5,512 nt of DNA from Bacteroides sp. (GTDB taxonomy: Bacteria > Bacteroidota > Bacteroidia > Bacteroidales > SM23-62). The DNA is taken from NCBI GenBank assembly GCA_030589965.1, contig JAUUZM010000236.1, positions 1-5,512 of the forward strand, written 5' to 3'. Under the pieces are notes generated by a model. It saw only the letters and a program-made list of their open reading frames with translations. It was not told where the DNA came from and searched no databases. Shown here in pieces: positions 1 through 5,512 of this stretch (position 1 is the first letter of the stretch; the number at the start of each line of letters is the position of its first letter). A program made the translations under genes and the position numbers.

Positions 1-2135
1 ATCCCATTCTCGTCTATCGAAATAATGAAATCCATCCTTTTTAATTCATTCCCCAGTATCGAGTTTGAAGTAGATGACTCCAGGACTATTTCAGAAGGAG
101 ACATCTCATTATCTATTGAAATATACCTGAGTTCAAACCTGGATGAAAGGAATTTCCAGAAAGGGGCAAATATGTCCTGCAGGGTAATCAGGGGTGCTCT
201 GAAAAGGAGATTCAAGGGATACCTGTCTCTCAGCACCATGTCCTGGTAGTACCCCTGCTGGATCTTAAAAGCGGCCAGGAAGAAATAATACAGAAGAGAT
301 TGTTTATTCCCTTCAAAATGAGTGAAATACATAAGATTCCCATCGTTCGTGAACCAGGCGATGGATTTCGAAGTATTGCAGCGGATAAAAGTATTATTGA
401 ATGAATCGGTCTGAATTTCCCATTCCTCTGTCCCGGAATGCCCGTTATTATCAACCTTAAAAGTTAATTTTTTCCCCGGAATAAAATGAAATGCATTATG
501 GAGCAGATGGCAGGTTTCAATATTTGATACCAGCTGTTCTTTTTTCGGACGTTCAAAGGATGATAGGATGAAGCGCTCATCCTGGTGCAGTACATAATAA
601 GATACAGGATAATCAAGTGTAGGCGATCCGATATACGGGGTTTCCTGTACCTGGAAGTGCAGGTGTGGGTAGGGGGAACGGCCCGAATTCCCACATTTAC
701 CAATAATGTCGCCCTCTTTTACACGTTCTCCAACACTCAGCGAAATGGATTCTTTTTTCAGGTGGCTGAGAGAAGTAAAAAGATCATCCTCGTGGCGGAT
801 TATTATTGTATTCCCCCAGTTTTCTTTCACGTTTGCATCACCGATAATATTATCATCAATGTTGTTGACAATATATTCCACCGTACCATCAGCCGGGGCC
901 AGAACCGGCTTGTCAAAGCAATAATAATCTTGGGGAAAGTCCCCTGTACCGGAAAATTGCTTTCCCTCGAGATCTGTAATAATAAAATCCCAGGCATGGC
1001 GGTAATCATCCTTATGTGTGTACTCACCATCATGTCCCTGTGCAATAGTCCATTTCCCCAGAACTGGAAGTTTTATGTGCAGCTTGTCAGAGTGATGGAA
1101 ACGAACAAGGTGATTATGAAATGAATACAGGTTTTTTTCAGGAGAATTTTGCTGGATATAAACCTCCGCCAGTTTTTCGGAAGGTTCCATCCGGAACTTC
1201 AGGGCATACAGGAACAGCAAGACCACTATATTAAAAGGAAGGGAATAAATAGGTAGTCCCATAATTCCAAAAATCTTTGAAAGACTGATGGTCACCAGGG
1301 CCACAATCGGGATCAGCAGGACGACCCAAAAATATGATCTCTTTGAGGGAATAATAAAAAACCCGCCCACGGCGATGGATGTCAGGATATAATTAAAGCC
1401 TATATAGCTGTAGCTCAGTTCAGAGATGCTGGCGCCGATCAAATCGTAGAAGATAAATGCTGTATAGAAGCCAAGCAGGGAAAGGGTAAAAGAGATTCTT
1501 GAATAATAAAACAATCCAATCGCAATTATAATTCCAGAGAGAATATTATACTGGAAAAGAATTGCTCCCAGGGAGATCAGGTAGATCCTCAGGCTCTGCG
1601 CAACGCCCAGGGCGTTCCACCATTCATAGAGTCCAACAAGGCTACTCCCTCCAATCATATAAAGATCGTTAAAAGTATAAATGCCCCGTTCGCTGACACC
1701 CAGGGCGGCGAACTCCCGGGTAGCCAGGGTCATGACCCAAACCGAAATGAGAAATGGTATACTCAGAAAGGGAAGGGAATATTTGCCAATCACACCCTGC
1801 ATGGATATGGATACCAATAGTGTAAGGATAGCTCCCAGGATCACCACCATAAACAATTGGATATCCGGTACAAAATAAACCCCAAGTGCCAGTCCAACCA
1901 GAAGAGAATTAAACCCGTACATCCCTTTCGATATGGCTCGCCGGTCAAAGCCCAGTAAAAACCCTGTAAGATTAGTTGTAATCACAGACAGGAGTCCCAT
2001 TACACCAGCATACAAGTCAATAAAAGTAACCGCTATAAGTATGATGGAAAAGACCCGGCTATCTGAAAAGAACACCTGGGCATAGGAATTGGGTATACCC
2101 TTCAGAAATAATTTTATATCCTCCTTTTTGATCAT
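1..2135 (-). CDS. Urea transporter (UT family) fused to M23 metallopeptidase, C-terminus cut by window edge
   Basis: The frame is open for 711 codons from ATG 2135 to the left edge. An in-frame TAA lies about 14 codons upstream with no other ATG between, which fixes this start. Residues about 20-315 are a hydrophobic two-repeat membrane domain. Each half carries the UT signature: GFNSLLVGLALG (74-85) then LPFLSIPF (121-128), and GFNYILTSIAVGG (246-258) then LPIYSLPF (294-301). UT proteins are passive channels for urea and similar small amides in the inner membrane. Residues about 350-500 form an M23 peptidase domain with intact zinc/catalytic motifs: H374 and D383 (TH...WDF), H458 (SLSHL) and HLH (491-493). 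M23 enzymes cleave glycine-containing or peptidoglycan cross-link peptides. Residues about 505-711 are soluble, rich in aromatic residues and unassigned. It follows the decarboxylase by 100 nt on the same strand. Family assignments are strong; the substrate and the reason for the fusion are unknown. Confidence 0.93.
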   Translation of the reverse strand, partial: MIKKEDIKLFLKGIPNSYAQVFFSDSRVFSIILIAVTFIDLYAGVMGLLSVITTNLTGFLLGFDRRAISKGMYGFNSLLVGLALGVYFVPDIQLFMVVILGAILTLLVSISMQGVIGKYSLPFLSIPFLISVWVMTLATREFAALGVSERGIYTFNDLYMIGGSSLVGLYEWWNALGVAQSLRIYLISLGAILFQYNILSGIIIAIGLFYYSRISFTLSLLGFYTAFIFYDLIGASISELSYSYIGFNYILTSIAVGGFFIIPSKRSYFWVVLLIPIVALVTISLSKIFGIMGLPIYSLPFNIVVLLFLYALKFRMEPSEKLAEVYIQQNSPEKNLYSFHNHLVRFHHSDKLHIKLPVLGKWTIAQGHDGEYTHKDDYRHAWDFIITDLEGKQFSGTGDFPQDYYCFDKPVLAPADGTVEYIVNNIDDNIIGDANVKENWGNTIIIRHEDDLFTSLSHLKKESISLSVGERVKEGDIIGKCGNSGRSPYPHLHFQVQETPYIGSPTLDYPVSYYVLHQDERFILSSFERPKKEQLVSNIETCHLLHNAFHFIPGKKLTFKVDNNGHSGTEEWEIQTDSFNNTFIRCNTSKSIAWFTNDGNLMYFTHFEGNKQSLLYYFFLAAFKIQQGYYQDMVLRDRYPLNLLFRAPLITLQDIFAPFWKFLSSRFELRYISIDNEMSPSEIVLESSTSNSILGNELKRMDFIISIDENG

Positions 2136-2197
2136 AAAATGCAGGAGTTGATCGCCGGGTTTCTCATAGAAGCATTATTTATGGTTGGTTTGAACAT
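2132..2197 (-). CDS. Possible 21-residue leader ORF overlapping the transporter start
   Basis: An ATG at 2197 opens a 21-codon frame (starts MFKPTINN, ends NSCIL). Its TGA stop shares an ATGA junction with the ATG of the urea-transporter/M23 gene. Such a junction could couple translation of the two. No ribosome binding site is clear, the peptide resembles nothing I recognise, and a frame this short is expected by chance in a 100-nt gap. A nearby palindrome covers its start codon. It is listed mainly because of the exact stop/start overlap. Confidence 0.15.
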   Translation of the reverse strand: MFKPTINNASMRNPAINSCIL

Positions 2198-2208
2198 GGA
2201 GCCATGTT
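2193..2208. repeat. Small perfect palindrome in the decarboxylase-transporter gap
   Basis: AACATGG and CCATGTT are perfect inverted repeats separated by 2 nt. In RNA this would be a 6-bp stem with a 4-nt loop. On the minus strand it lies 28 nt after the decarboxylase stop and about 58 nt before the transporter start. No U-run follows, so it is not a standard intrinsic terminator. It could be an attenuating or RNA-stabilising hairpin, a regulator site, or chance. The rest of the 2136-2235 gap shows only a short direct repeat, AGTCCG twice, just after the decarboxylase stop. Confidence 0.3.
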
Positions 2209-2235
2209 TAGGAATCGGACTCAGTGCCGGACTAT

Positions 2236-3582
2236 TCAGGCCAGGTGTTCCGGTAACTTTTCCTGTTGTGTAATATTATCCATTACTTCCTGCTCGCGTA
2301 TAATATGGGGTTTCCCTTTGAGGTCGATCATAACCACATTAGGCCTGAGTGTAATGAACTGCATCCACTGAGTCATATTATATGCTCCTATACGTTTGAT
2401 GACAAAATGGTCGCCTTTTTTCAACAGAGGAAATGCGATGGATTCGCGAAGAACATCAATGTTCATACAAAGAGGGCCATAAATAGTGGTTTCTTCAAGA
2501 TGGTCCGAAACAGGAGCTGCGGGATACACTTCATGCTCATACCAGAATGAGGTGAACAGAAGGTTTATGCCAACATCCACGATGGTGGCCCGGTGCCCTG
2601 AAGATAGCCTCTTATTAGCAATTACTGATCCCAGGAGGTAACCTGCATCATCGATTAATGCCCTGCCTGTTTCCAGTATAAGGGTCGGTAATTTTCTGGG
2701 GTCAAGTTCAGAGTTCAGCAATCCGGATGAAATTGCCTCTGCATAATCCTCAAAACTGGGTGCGGTATCGGATCCGGGGTAATAAGCTCCTTTTAGAGTA
2801 TTCTTCGAGGCAAAACCGCCTCCCAGGTCAATATATTTTATGCTGATACCGTATTTCTTATCTATCCCATGTGCAAGGTCTGCCATTTTTCCTGCCGCAA
2901 TTTTATATGAATTTGCTGACATCATATAGGTCCCAATATGAGCATGAAGTCCAATAAGCTCCATCTTGTCATTGATCATTATCCGGTTAACGGCATCCCA
3001 GGCATCCCCGTTTTCATAATTGAATCCGAAGCGGTCCCATATTGGATATACTCCCGTATCCATATTAATCCGAATAGCCACTTTGGGCTTTTTACCTGAA
3101 TTTTCTGAAAGGGCAAGGATGGTATACATCTCATCAAAATGATCAATATGTATCAGGGAATCGTTCTCGATCGCTTTTTTGAGGTCCTTTTCGGTCTTAT
3201 CCGGACCGTTGAAAATAATCTGACTTCCTTTCACGCCGTTGCCAAGGGCCTTGTCGTATTCAAATCCCGATACCACTTCTGCCCAGGAACCCTCCTGGTG
3301 GAATACCTGGCATACCGCAGACAGGTAATTTGTCTTATATGACCATGCAAACTGTACTTTGGGATATCTCGTTGTAAAAGCATGATGGGCCCTTTTATAG
3401 GTTTCCCGAATGGTTTTTTCAGAAATTACATACACTGGTGAGCCGAATTCTCCAATCAGATCAGCGACGGAATTATCATCGATATGGGTAATGGGTTCAG
3501 CTTTCGGTTTCATCCCGAATTTACTGGGCATTCCTGCCTGTAGTTTCTTTATATAAGGTCTTTCAAATTGTTGCTTTTCCAT
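2236..3582 (-). CDS. Fold-type III PLP-dependent decarboxylase (diaminopimelate/ornithine decarboxylase superfamily)
   Basis: This 448-residue protein has the full layout of group IV decarboxylases: an alanine-racemase-like TIM barrel followed by a C-terminal beta domain. K83 in SYKTN is the PLP Schiff-base lysine. GLHAHIGT (211-218) is the conserved HxHIG loop. IDLGGGF (251-257) is the phosphate-binding glycine loop. ETGR (304-307) replaces the usual EPGR. GPLC...D (369-376) supplies the Cys and Asp that complete the neighbouring subunit's active site. GAY (399-401) is the closing motif. The family decarboxylates diaminopimelate, ornithine, arginine, carboxynorspermidine or siderophore precursors. 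The substrate here cannot be read from sequence. An N-terminal extension of about 30 residues precedes the barrel. It starts 11 nt after the ATP-grasp stop, so the two are surely co-transcribed. An anabolic lysine role (lysA) is less likely, because the neighbours are a ligase and a PqqD-like protein, not lysine genes. Confidence 0.92.
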   Translation of the reverse strand: MEKQQFERPYIKKLQAGMPSKFGMKPKAEPITHIDDNSVADLIGEFGSPVYVISEKTIRETYKRAHHAFTTRYPKVQFAWSYKTNYLSAVCQVFHQEGSWAEVVSGFEYDKALGNGVKGSQIIFNGPDKTEKDLKKAIENDSLIHIDHFDEMYTILALSENSGKKPKVAIRINMDTGVYPIWDRFGFNYENGDAWDAVNRIMINDKMELIGLHAHIGTYMMSANSYKIAAGKMADLAHGIDKKYGISIKYIDLGGGFASKNTLKGAYYPGSDTAPSFEDYAEAISSGLLNSELDPRKLPTLILETGRALIDDAGYLLGSVIANKRLSSGHRATIVDVGINLLFTSFWYEHEVYPAAPVSDHLEETTIYGPLCMNIDVLRESIAFPLLKKGDHFVIKRIGAYNMTQWMQFITLRPNVVMIDLKGKPHIIREQEVMDNITQQEKLPEHLA

Positions 3583-3593
3583 GGTTTTTTATA

Positions 3594-4640
3594 TTATAAT
3601 TCGCCTAGTGTTGATAATTTTTCAAATTCACGTACATCGGTAATTATGTCATAGGAATAACGTATAAACATTTTTCCGATTTCGTATTTCGTGTATGGAT
3701 CGAACTCCTGACCAAGGGCCAGTTTAATCAAGGCCTCAGGCAGGTTTTGTCCAGCTCCGACAGCCAGGTATACCCAGGCAGGTATCCTTGGATTGATCTC
3801 AATAACATAAAGATCATTTTCAAAGGACTTAACGATTTCCAGTTCCATGCCTCCCCTCCATTTCATCCCCGAGATAATTTTATCGGTAAGGTCCAGTAAT
3901 CTCTTATCATCAAGTGTGATTCCGGCCCAGGCTTTGCCTTGTTCGGTAATGTATTGTTTTCGCATCGGAACGGCTCCAACAGTATTGCCATGTCCATCTC
4001 CCAGGGCTACTACGTTTACTTCCGTTCCCTTAATAAATTCCTGTATAATGACCGGTAGTCCCCATTTAGCAGAGATCTTATTATAATGCATTTTCACCTG
4101 ATCGGCATTATAAGCCAGGTAGGCATCATAAAACTTCCCTTTCACCATCAATGGGTAATCAAAATCCTCTTTCAGGTTATCGATCTCATCACTCCGTGTA
4201 ATTGGCTTACTGAAAGGCACTTTTACATCGTACTTTTCACCAAACTTCGGAAGCTCGGATTTATGCCTTTCTTCAAACTGTTCAAGGGTAGGCAGAAAGG
4301 TGCTGATATTCGCTTTTTTCAGAGTTTCCTCTGCCTTCATGAAGGCGTAAAGTTCAGCATCAAAATTAGGAATCAGCACATCGATCGGGTCTTTTTCATG
4401 TATCTCCAGGATCCGGTTGATCAGCACATCTGTTCCTTCAGATGGATAGGGTACCTGGTAAGTTTTGTCAACCACATTGTGCATGTAGATACCCGGTTCA
4501 AGATTCTCATATGCCAGACCGATGATCCTGGCATCAAATTCTTTTGATTCGCGGATTCCACGAATAACAGGAACTCCCGGTCCCGGATTATCGGTATTAT
4601 TGAGCCCTGTCAGGGCTACAGAAATCTTCTTTTTACTCAT
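3594..4640 (-). CDS. ATP-grasp carboxylate-amine ligase (carbamoyl-phosphate-synthase-like)
   Basis: From ATG 4640 the protein has 348 residues. A TTG at 4649 would add three residues, but the ATG overlaps the preceding stop as ATGAGTAA and is preferred. Residues 5-115 form a Rossmann-like pre-ATP-grasp domain (VALTGLNN...PGPG; VLIPNFDAE at 88-96). Residues about 130-310 form the ATP-grasp fold. DYPLMVKGK (161-169) carries the nucleotide-binding lysine. IIQEFIKGTEVNV (198-210) is the adenine hinge. GGMELEIV (263-270) and VIEINPR (279-285) supply the Mg-binding Glu and Asn. These enzymes activate a carboxylate as an acyl-phosphate and join it to an amine or similar nucleophile in the cytosol. 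All catalytic positions I can recognise are present. It sits between the PqqD-like and decarboxylase genes with an 8-bp overlap and an 11-nt gap. Substrate unknown; D-Ala-D-Ala ligase, a possible automatic label, is not supported by the context. Confidence 0.9.
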   Translation of the reverse strand: MSKKKISVALTGLNNTDNPGPGVPVIRGIRESKEFDARIIGLAYENLEPGIYMHNVVDKTYQVPYPSEGTDVLINRILEIHEKDPIDVLIPNFDAELYAFMKAEETLKKANISTFLPTLEQFEERHKSELPKFGEKYDVKVPFSKPITRSDEIDNLKEDFDYPLMVKGKFYDAYLAYNADQVKMHYNKISAKWGLPVIIQEFIKGTEVNVVALGDGHGNTVGAVPMRKQYITEQGKAWAGITLDDKRLLDLTDKIISGMKWRGGMELEIVKSFENDLYVIEINPRIPAWVYLAVGAGQNLPEALIKLALGQEFDPYTKYEIGKMFIRYSYDIITDVREFEKLSTLGEL

Positions 4641-4881
4641 CTTCTTCAATTAACTGGAATTGCCTGAGCATCCCTGTAAAATCATAATAATATTTCTCGA
4701 AACTGGCCTGATCAATGTCGTACTGTTCGCACATCCTGGTTCTGATCTCCTGGGGTGTTTTCTCATCTTTCAGCATGGCCATTATCTCTTGTCCCACTTT
4801 ATTTATGGAATACGATTCTCCGCTGGTCGGATCAAATACAAACCCGGTTTCACTTACGGCGATGTTCTTTTTTATTTGCAT
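4633..4881 (-). CDS. PqqD-like protein (RiPP recognition element fold)
   Basis: An 82-residue protein with the PqqD pattern: a short N-terminal beta region ending in FVFDPTSGESYSIN (14-27), the helix VGQEIMAMLKDEKTPQEI (29-46), then a winged-helix-like second half (YDIDQASFEKYYYDFTGML, 54-72) closing with FQLI. PqqD and related domains bind the leader of a precursor peptide and present it to a modifying enzyme; stand-alone copies also occur in uncharacterised clusters. The tail is strongly acidic (EEDE) and ends in Glu. There are no membrane segments. The stop codon overlaps the ATP-grasp start, implying coupled translation and a likely partnership between the two proteins. No PqqE-type radical SAM gene is visible, so a role in PQQ synthesis is not supported. 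The start at 4881 matches the family length. No Shine-Dalgarno is seen; the leader is AT-rich, as usual for Bacteroidota. Confidence 0.82.
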   Translation of the reverse strand: MQIKKNIAVSETGFVFDPTSGESYSINKVGQEIMAMLKDEKTPQEIRTRMCEQYDIDQASFEKYYYDFTGMLRQFQLIEEDE

Positions 4882-4900
4882 AATAAATAAGTTTTCTAAT

Positions 4901-4972
4901 TTATGCTACAAAACTCCGGTTTTTCACGGATCTAATGTTATAAAATTTAATAAAAATGTTATAAAATTTCAT
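4901..4972 (-). CDS. Possible 23-residue peptide with in-frame repeat, upstream of the PqqD-like gene
   Basis: ATG 4972 to TAA 4901 encodes 23 residues. The peptide starts MKFYNIFIKFYNIRS and ends with SFVA. The 15-bp direct repeat coincides exactly with codons 2-6 and 9-13, giving KFYNI twice with a seven-residue period. The stop is 19 nt before the start of the PqqD-like gene. PqqA-type precursors are about this long and are partnered by PqqD, so a precursor role can be imagined. Against it, there is no Glu and therefore no PqqA-like E-x3-Y motif, no known maturase is nearby, and low-complexity AT-rich DNA readily produces such frames. The repeat may instead be an operator. Treat as a candidate only. 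Confidence 0.22.
   Translation of the reverse strand: MKFYNIFIKFYNIRSVKNRSFVA
4934..4969. repeat. Perfect 15-bp direct repeat, period 21 bp
   Basis: AATGTTATAAAATTT occurs at 4934-4948 and again at 4955-4969, separated by 6 bp. The 21-bp period is two helical turns, so a dimeric or tandem regulator could bind both copies on the same DNA face. The repeat lies 53-88 nt upstream of the PqqD-like start codon, a usual place for an operator or activator site. The same period is seven codons, and the repeat is in phase with the 23-codon ORF. The repeat is certain; its function is not. Confidence 0.85.
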
Positions 4973-4990
4973 TTAATACCCTTTCGGGGA

Positions 4991-5512
4991 CTACCTGGGG
5001 ATACGCCAACTCAAACCTGTACTGATGAAACCAGCATGTGAGAGTTCCGTCAGGCCAACTCCACCAGAAAAATCAAGCTGAAAATTCGGGAAGAGTAAAA
5101 ATGTAATCCCTGCATCGCTGCGGAGATCCCAGGGAATAGTACTTACCTTGCTGCCATAGAGCTCAATGAAAGCCCCCCACCTTTCCGCGATGGAATATCC
5201 GCCAACAAGAGTGTATTTAAATGCTGAAACATCAAAACTTCCTTCAAACTCATATCCCAGGTTGTAACCCAGTCCCCAACGCTCACTCAATGTATGAGAT
5301 AAGGCAAATACAAATGAATGCTGCCATTTATCTGAAGAATAGACTTTATTACCTGTATTGGGTATCTGCCAGCTTGTGATCAATGCGATTTCTGGAATAA
5401 GCCCTTCCTCTTTTACAAGAGCAAATTTAAATCCGAACCCAATGGGACTTACTCCAAAATCATCCCGGGGAACCCCGGCCGGCAATTTCTGACGGTTACT
5501 TAACATATCGGA
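4991..5512 (-). CDS. Outer-membrane beta-barrel protein (MetA-pathway/phenol-degradation-type transporter family), N-terminus missing
   Basis: The last 173 residues of a protein whose frame is still open at the right edge. An internal Met at 5506 is unlikely to be the true start, because no signal peptide follows it. The segment is made of alternating, glycine- and aromatic-rich strands: GVSPIGFGFKFALVKEEGLIPEIALITSW, then LSERWGLGYNLGYEFEG, YTLVGGYSIAERWGAFIELYG, DAGITFLLFPNFQLDFSGG and a closing GLSWRIPR. This pattern matches the Bacteroidota outer-membrane proteins usually named putative MetA-pathway-of-phenol-degradation transporters. They are barrel-shaped and mostly uncharacterised; the phenol label says little about substrate. 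It shares strand with the downstream operon across a 109-nt gap, so it could be co-transcribed or simply adjacent. No strong terminator follows its stop. Confidence 0.75.
   Translation of the reverse strand, partial: SDMLSNRQKLPAGVPRDDFGVSPIGFGFKFALVKEEGLIPEIALITSWQIPNTGNKVYSSDKWQHSFVFALSHTLSERWGLGYNLGYEFEGSFDVSAFKYTLVGGYSIAERWGAFIELYGSKVSTIPWDLRSDAGITFLLFPNFQLDFSGGVGLTELSHAGFISTGLSWRIPR

Larger units (their letters stand above)
4882..4990 (-). promoter_or_regulatory. AT-rich gap upstream of the pqqD-like operon, likely promoter region
   Basis: This 109-nt stretch separates the barrel gene from the PqqD-like gene and is clearly more AT-rich than its surroundings. It holds the 15-bp direct repeat and the 23-codon ORF listed separately. 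TAAATTAG (4903-4896, minus strand) matches the Bacteroidota -7 consensus TAnnTTTG at all but one fixed position. I find no good TTG-type -33 element at the right distance, and the implied 5' leader would be only about 10 nt. Promoter activity is therefore inferred mainly from position and composition. Confidence 0.3.

Noticed and set aside
585..1124. Plus-strand open frame of 179 codons
   Set aside because: It lies opposite the continuous transporter-M23 gene, whose translation has clear family motifs. The plus-strand product has no recognisable domain.
1..2135. Urea utilisation locus
   Set aside because: No urease subunit, accessory protein or nitrogen regulator is visible. The genes upstream are a decarboxylase and a ligase, so the transporter domain alone does not support this.
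4086..4547. Plus-strand open frame of 153 codons
   Set aside because: It is antisense to the ATP-grasp gene, which has intact motifs, and its product has no recognisable domain or neighbour logic.
4641..4649. TTG start at 4649 for the ATP-grasp gene
   Set aside because: The ATG at 4640 gives a tight 8-bp overlap with the preceding stop and costs only three residues, so the rarer start codon is not needed.
4633..4972. PQQ biosynthesis locus (pqqA-pqqD)
   Set aside because: The candidate small peptide lacks the conserved Glu and Tyr arrangement of PqqA, and no pqqB, pqqC or pqqE is present. Only the PqqD fold is shared.
4975..4992. Possible hairpin terminator after the barrel gene (CCC-GAAA-GGG core)
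   Set aside because: The core stem is only 3 bp, extended through a mismatch and a wobble pair, and no U-run follows. Too weak to call a terminator.

Overview
The window looks like part of a Bacteroidota (Bacteroidetes) genome. The DNA is moderately AT-rich, the starts lack clear Shine-Dalgarno sequences, and the gene content fits that phylum: a MetA-pathway-type outer-membrane barrel and a urea-transporter/M23-peptidase fusion. The phylum assignment is an inference; no rRNA or marker gene is present. All credible genes lie on the minus strand and are read from right to left. I see no tRNA, rRNA, insertion sequence or CRISPR array.

Layout in transcription order. (1) 5512-4991: the C-terminal 173 residues of an outer-membrane beta-barrel protein, cut by the right edge. 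(2) 4990-4882: a very AT-rich gap with a perfect 15-bp direct repeat (period 21). The repeat falls exactly on the codons of a possible 23-residue ORF (4972-4901). (3) 4881-4633: an 82-residue PqqD-like protein, a RiPP-recognition-element fold. (4) 4640-3594: an ATP-grasp carboxylate-amine ligase whose ATG overlaps the end of the previous gene by 8 bp. (5) 3582-2236: a fold-type III PLP-dependent decarboxylase of the diaminopimelate/ornithine decarboxylase superfamily, 11 nt downstream. (6) 2235-2136: a 100-nt gap with a small palindrome and a 21-codon ORF that shares an ATGA junction with the next gene. (7) 2135-1: a large fusion of a complete two-repeat urea-transporter domain, a complete M23 metallopeptidase domain and an unassigned C-terminal region that runs off the left edge. 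This frame has no stop for 711 codons.

The PqqD-like, ATP-grasp and decarboxylase genes are so tightly packed that they almost certainly form one operon. The transporter fusion probably belongs to it. Together they suggest a small biosynthetic and transport pathway: a peptide- or carrier-binding protein, an ATP-dependent amide or peptide ligase, an amino-acid-type decarboxylase, and an inner-membrane channel carrying a peptidase. The product is unknown. No urease, radical SAM enzyme or other recognisable RiPP maturase is visible. The main points for follow-up are this gene combination, the transporter-peptidase fusion with its topology problem, and the repeat-containing mini-ORF directly upstream of the PqqD-like gene.
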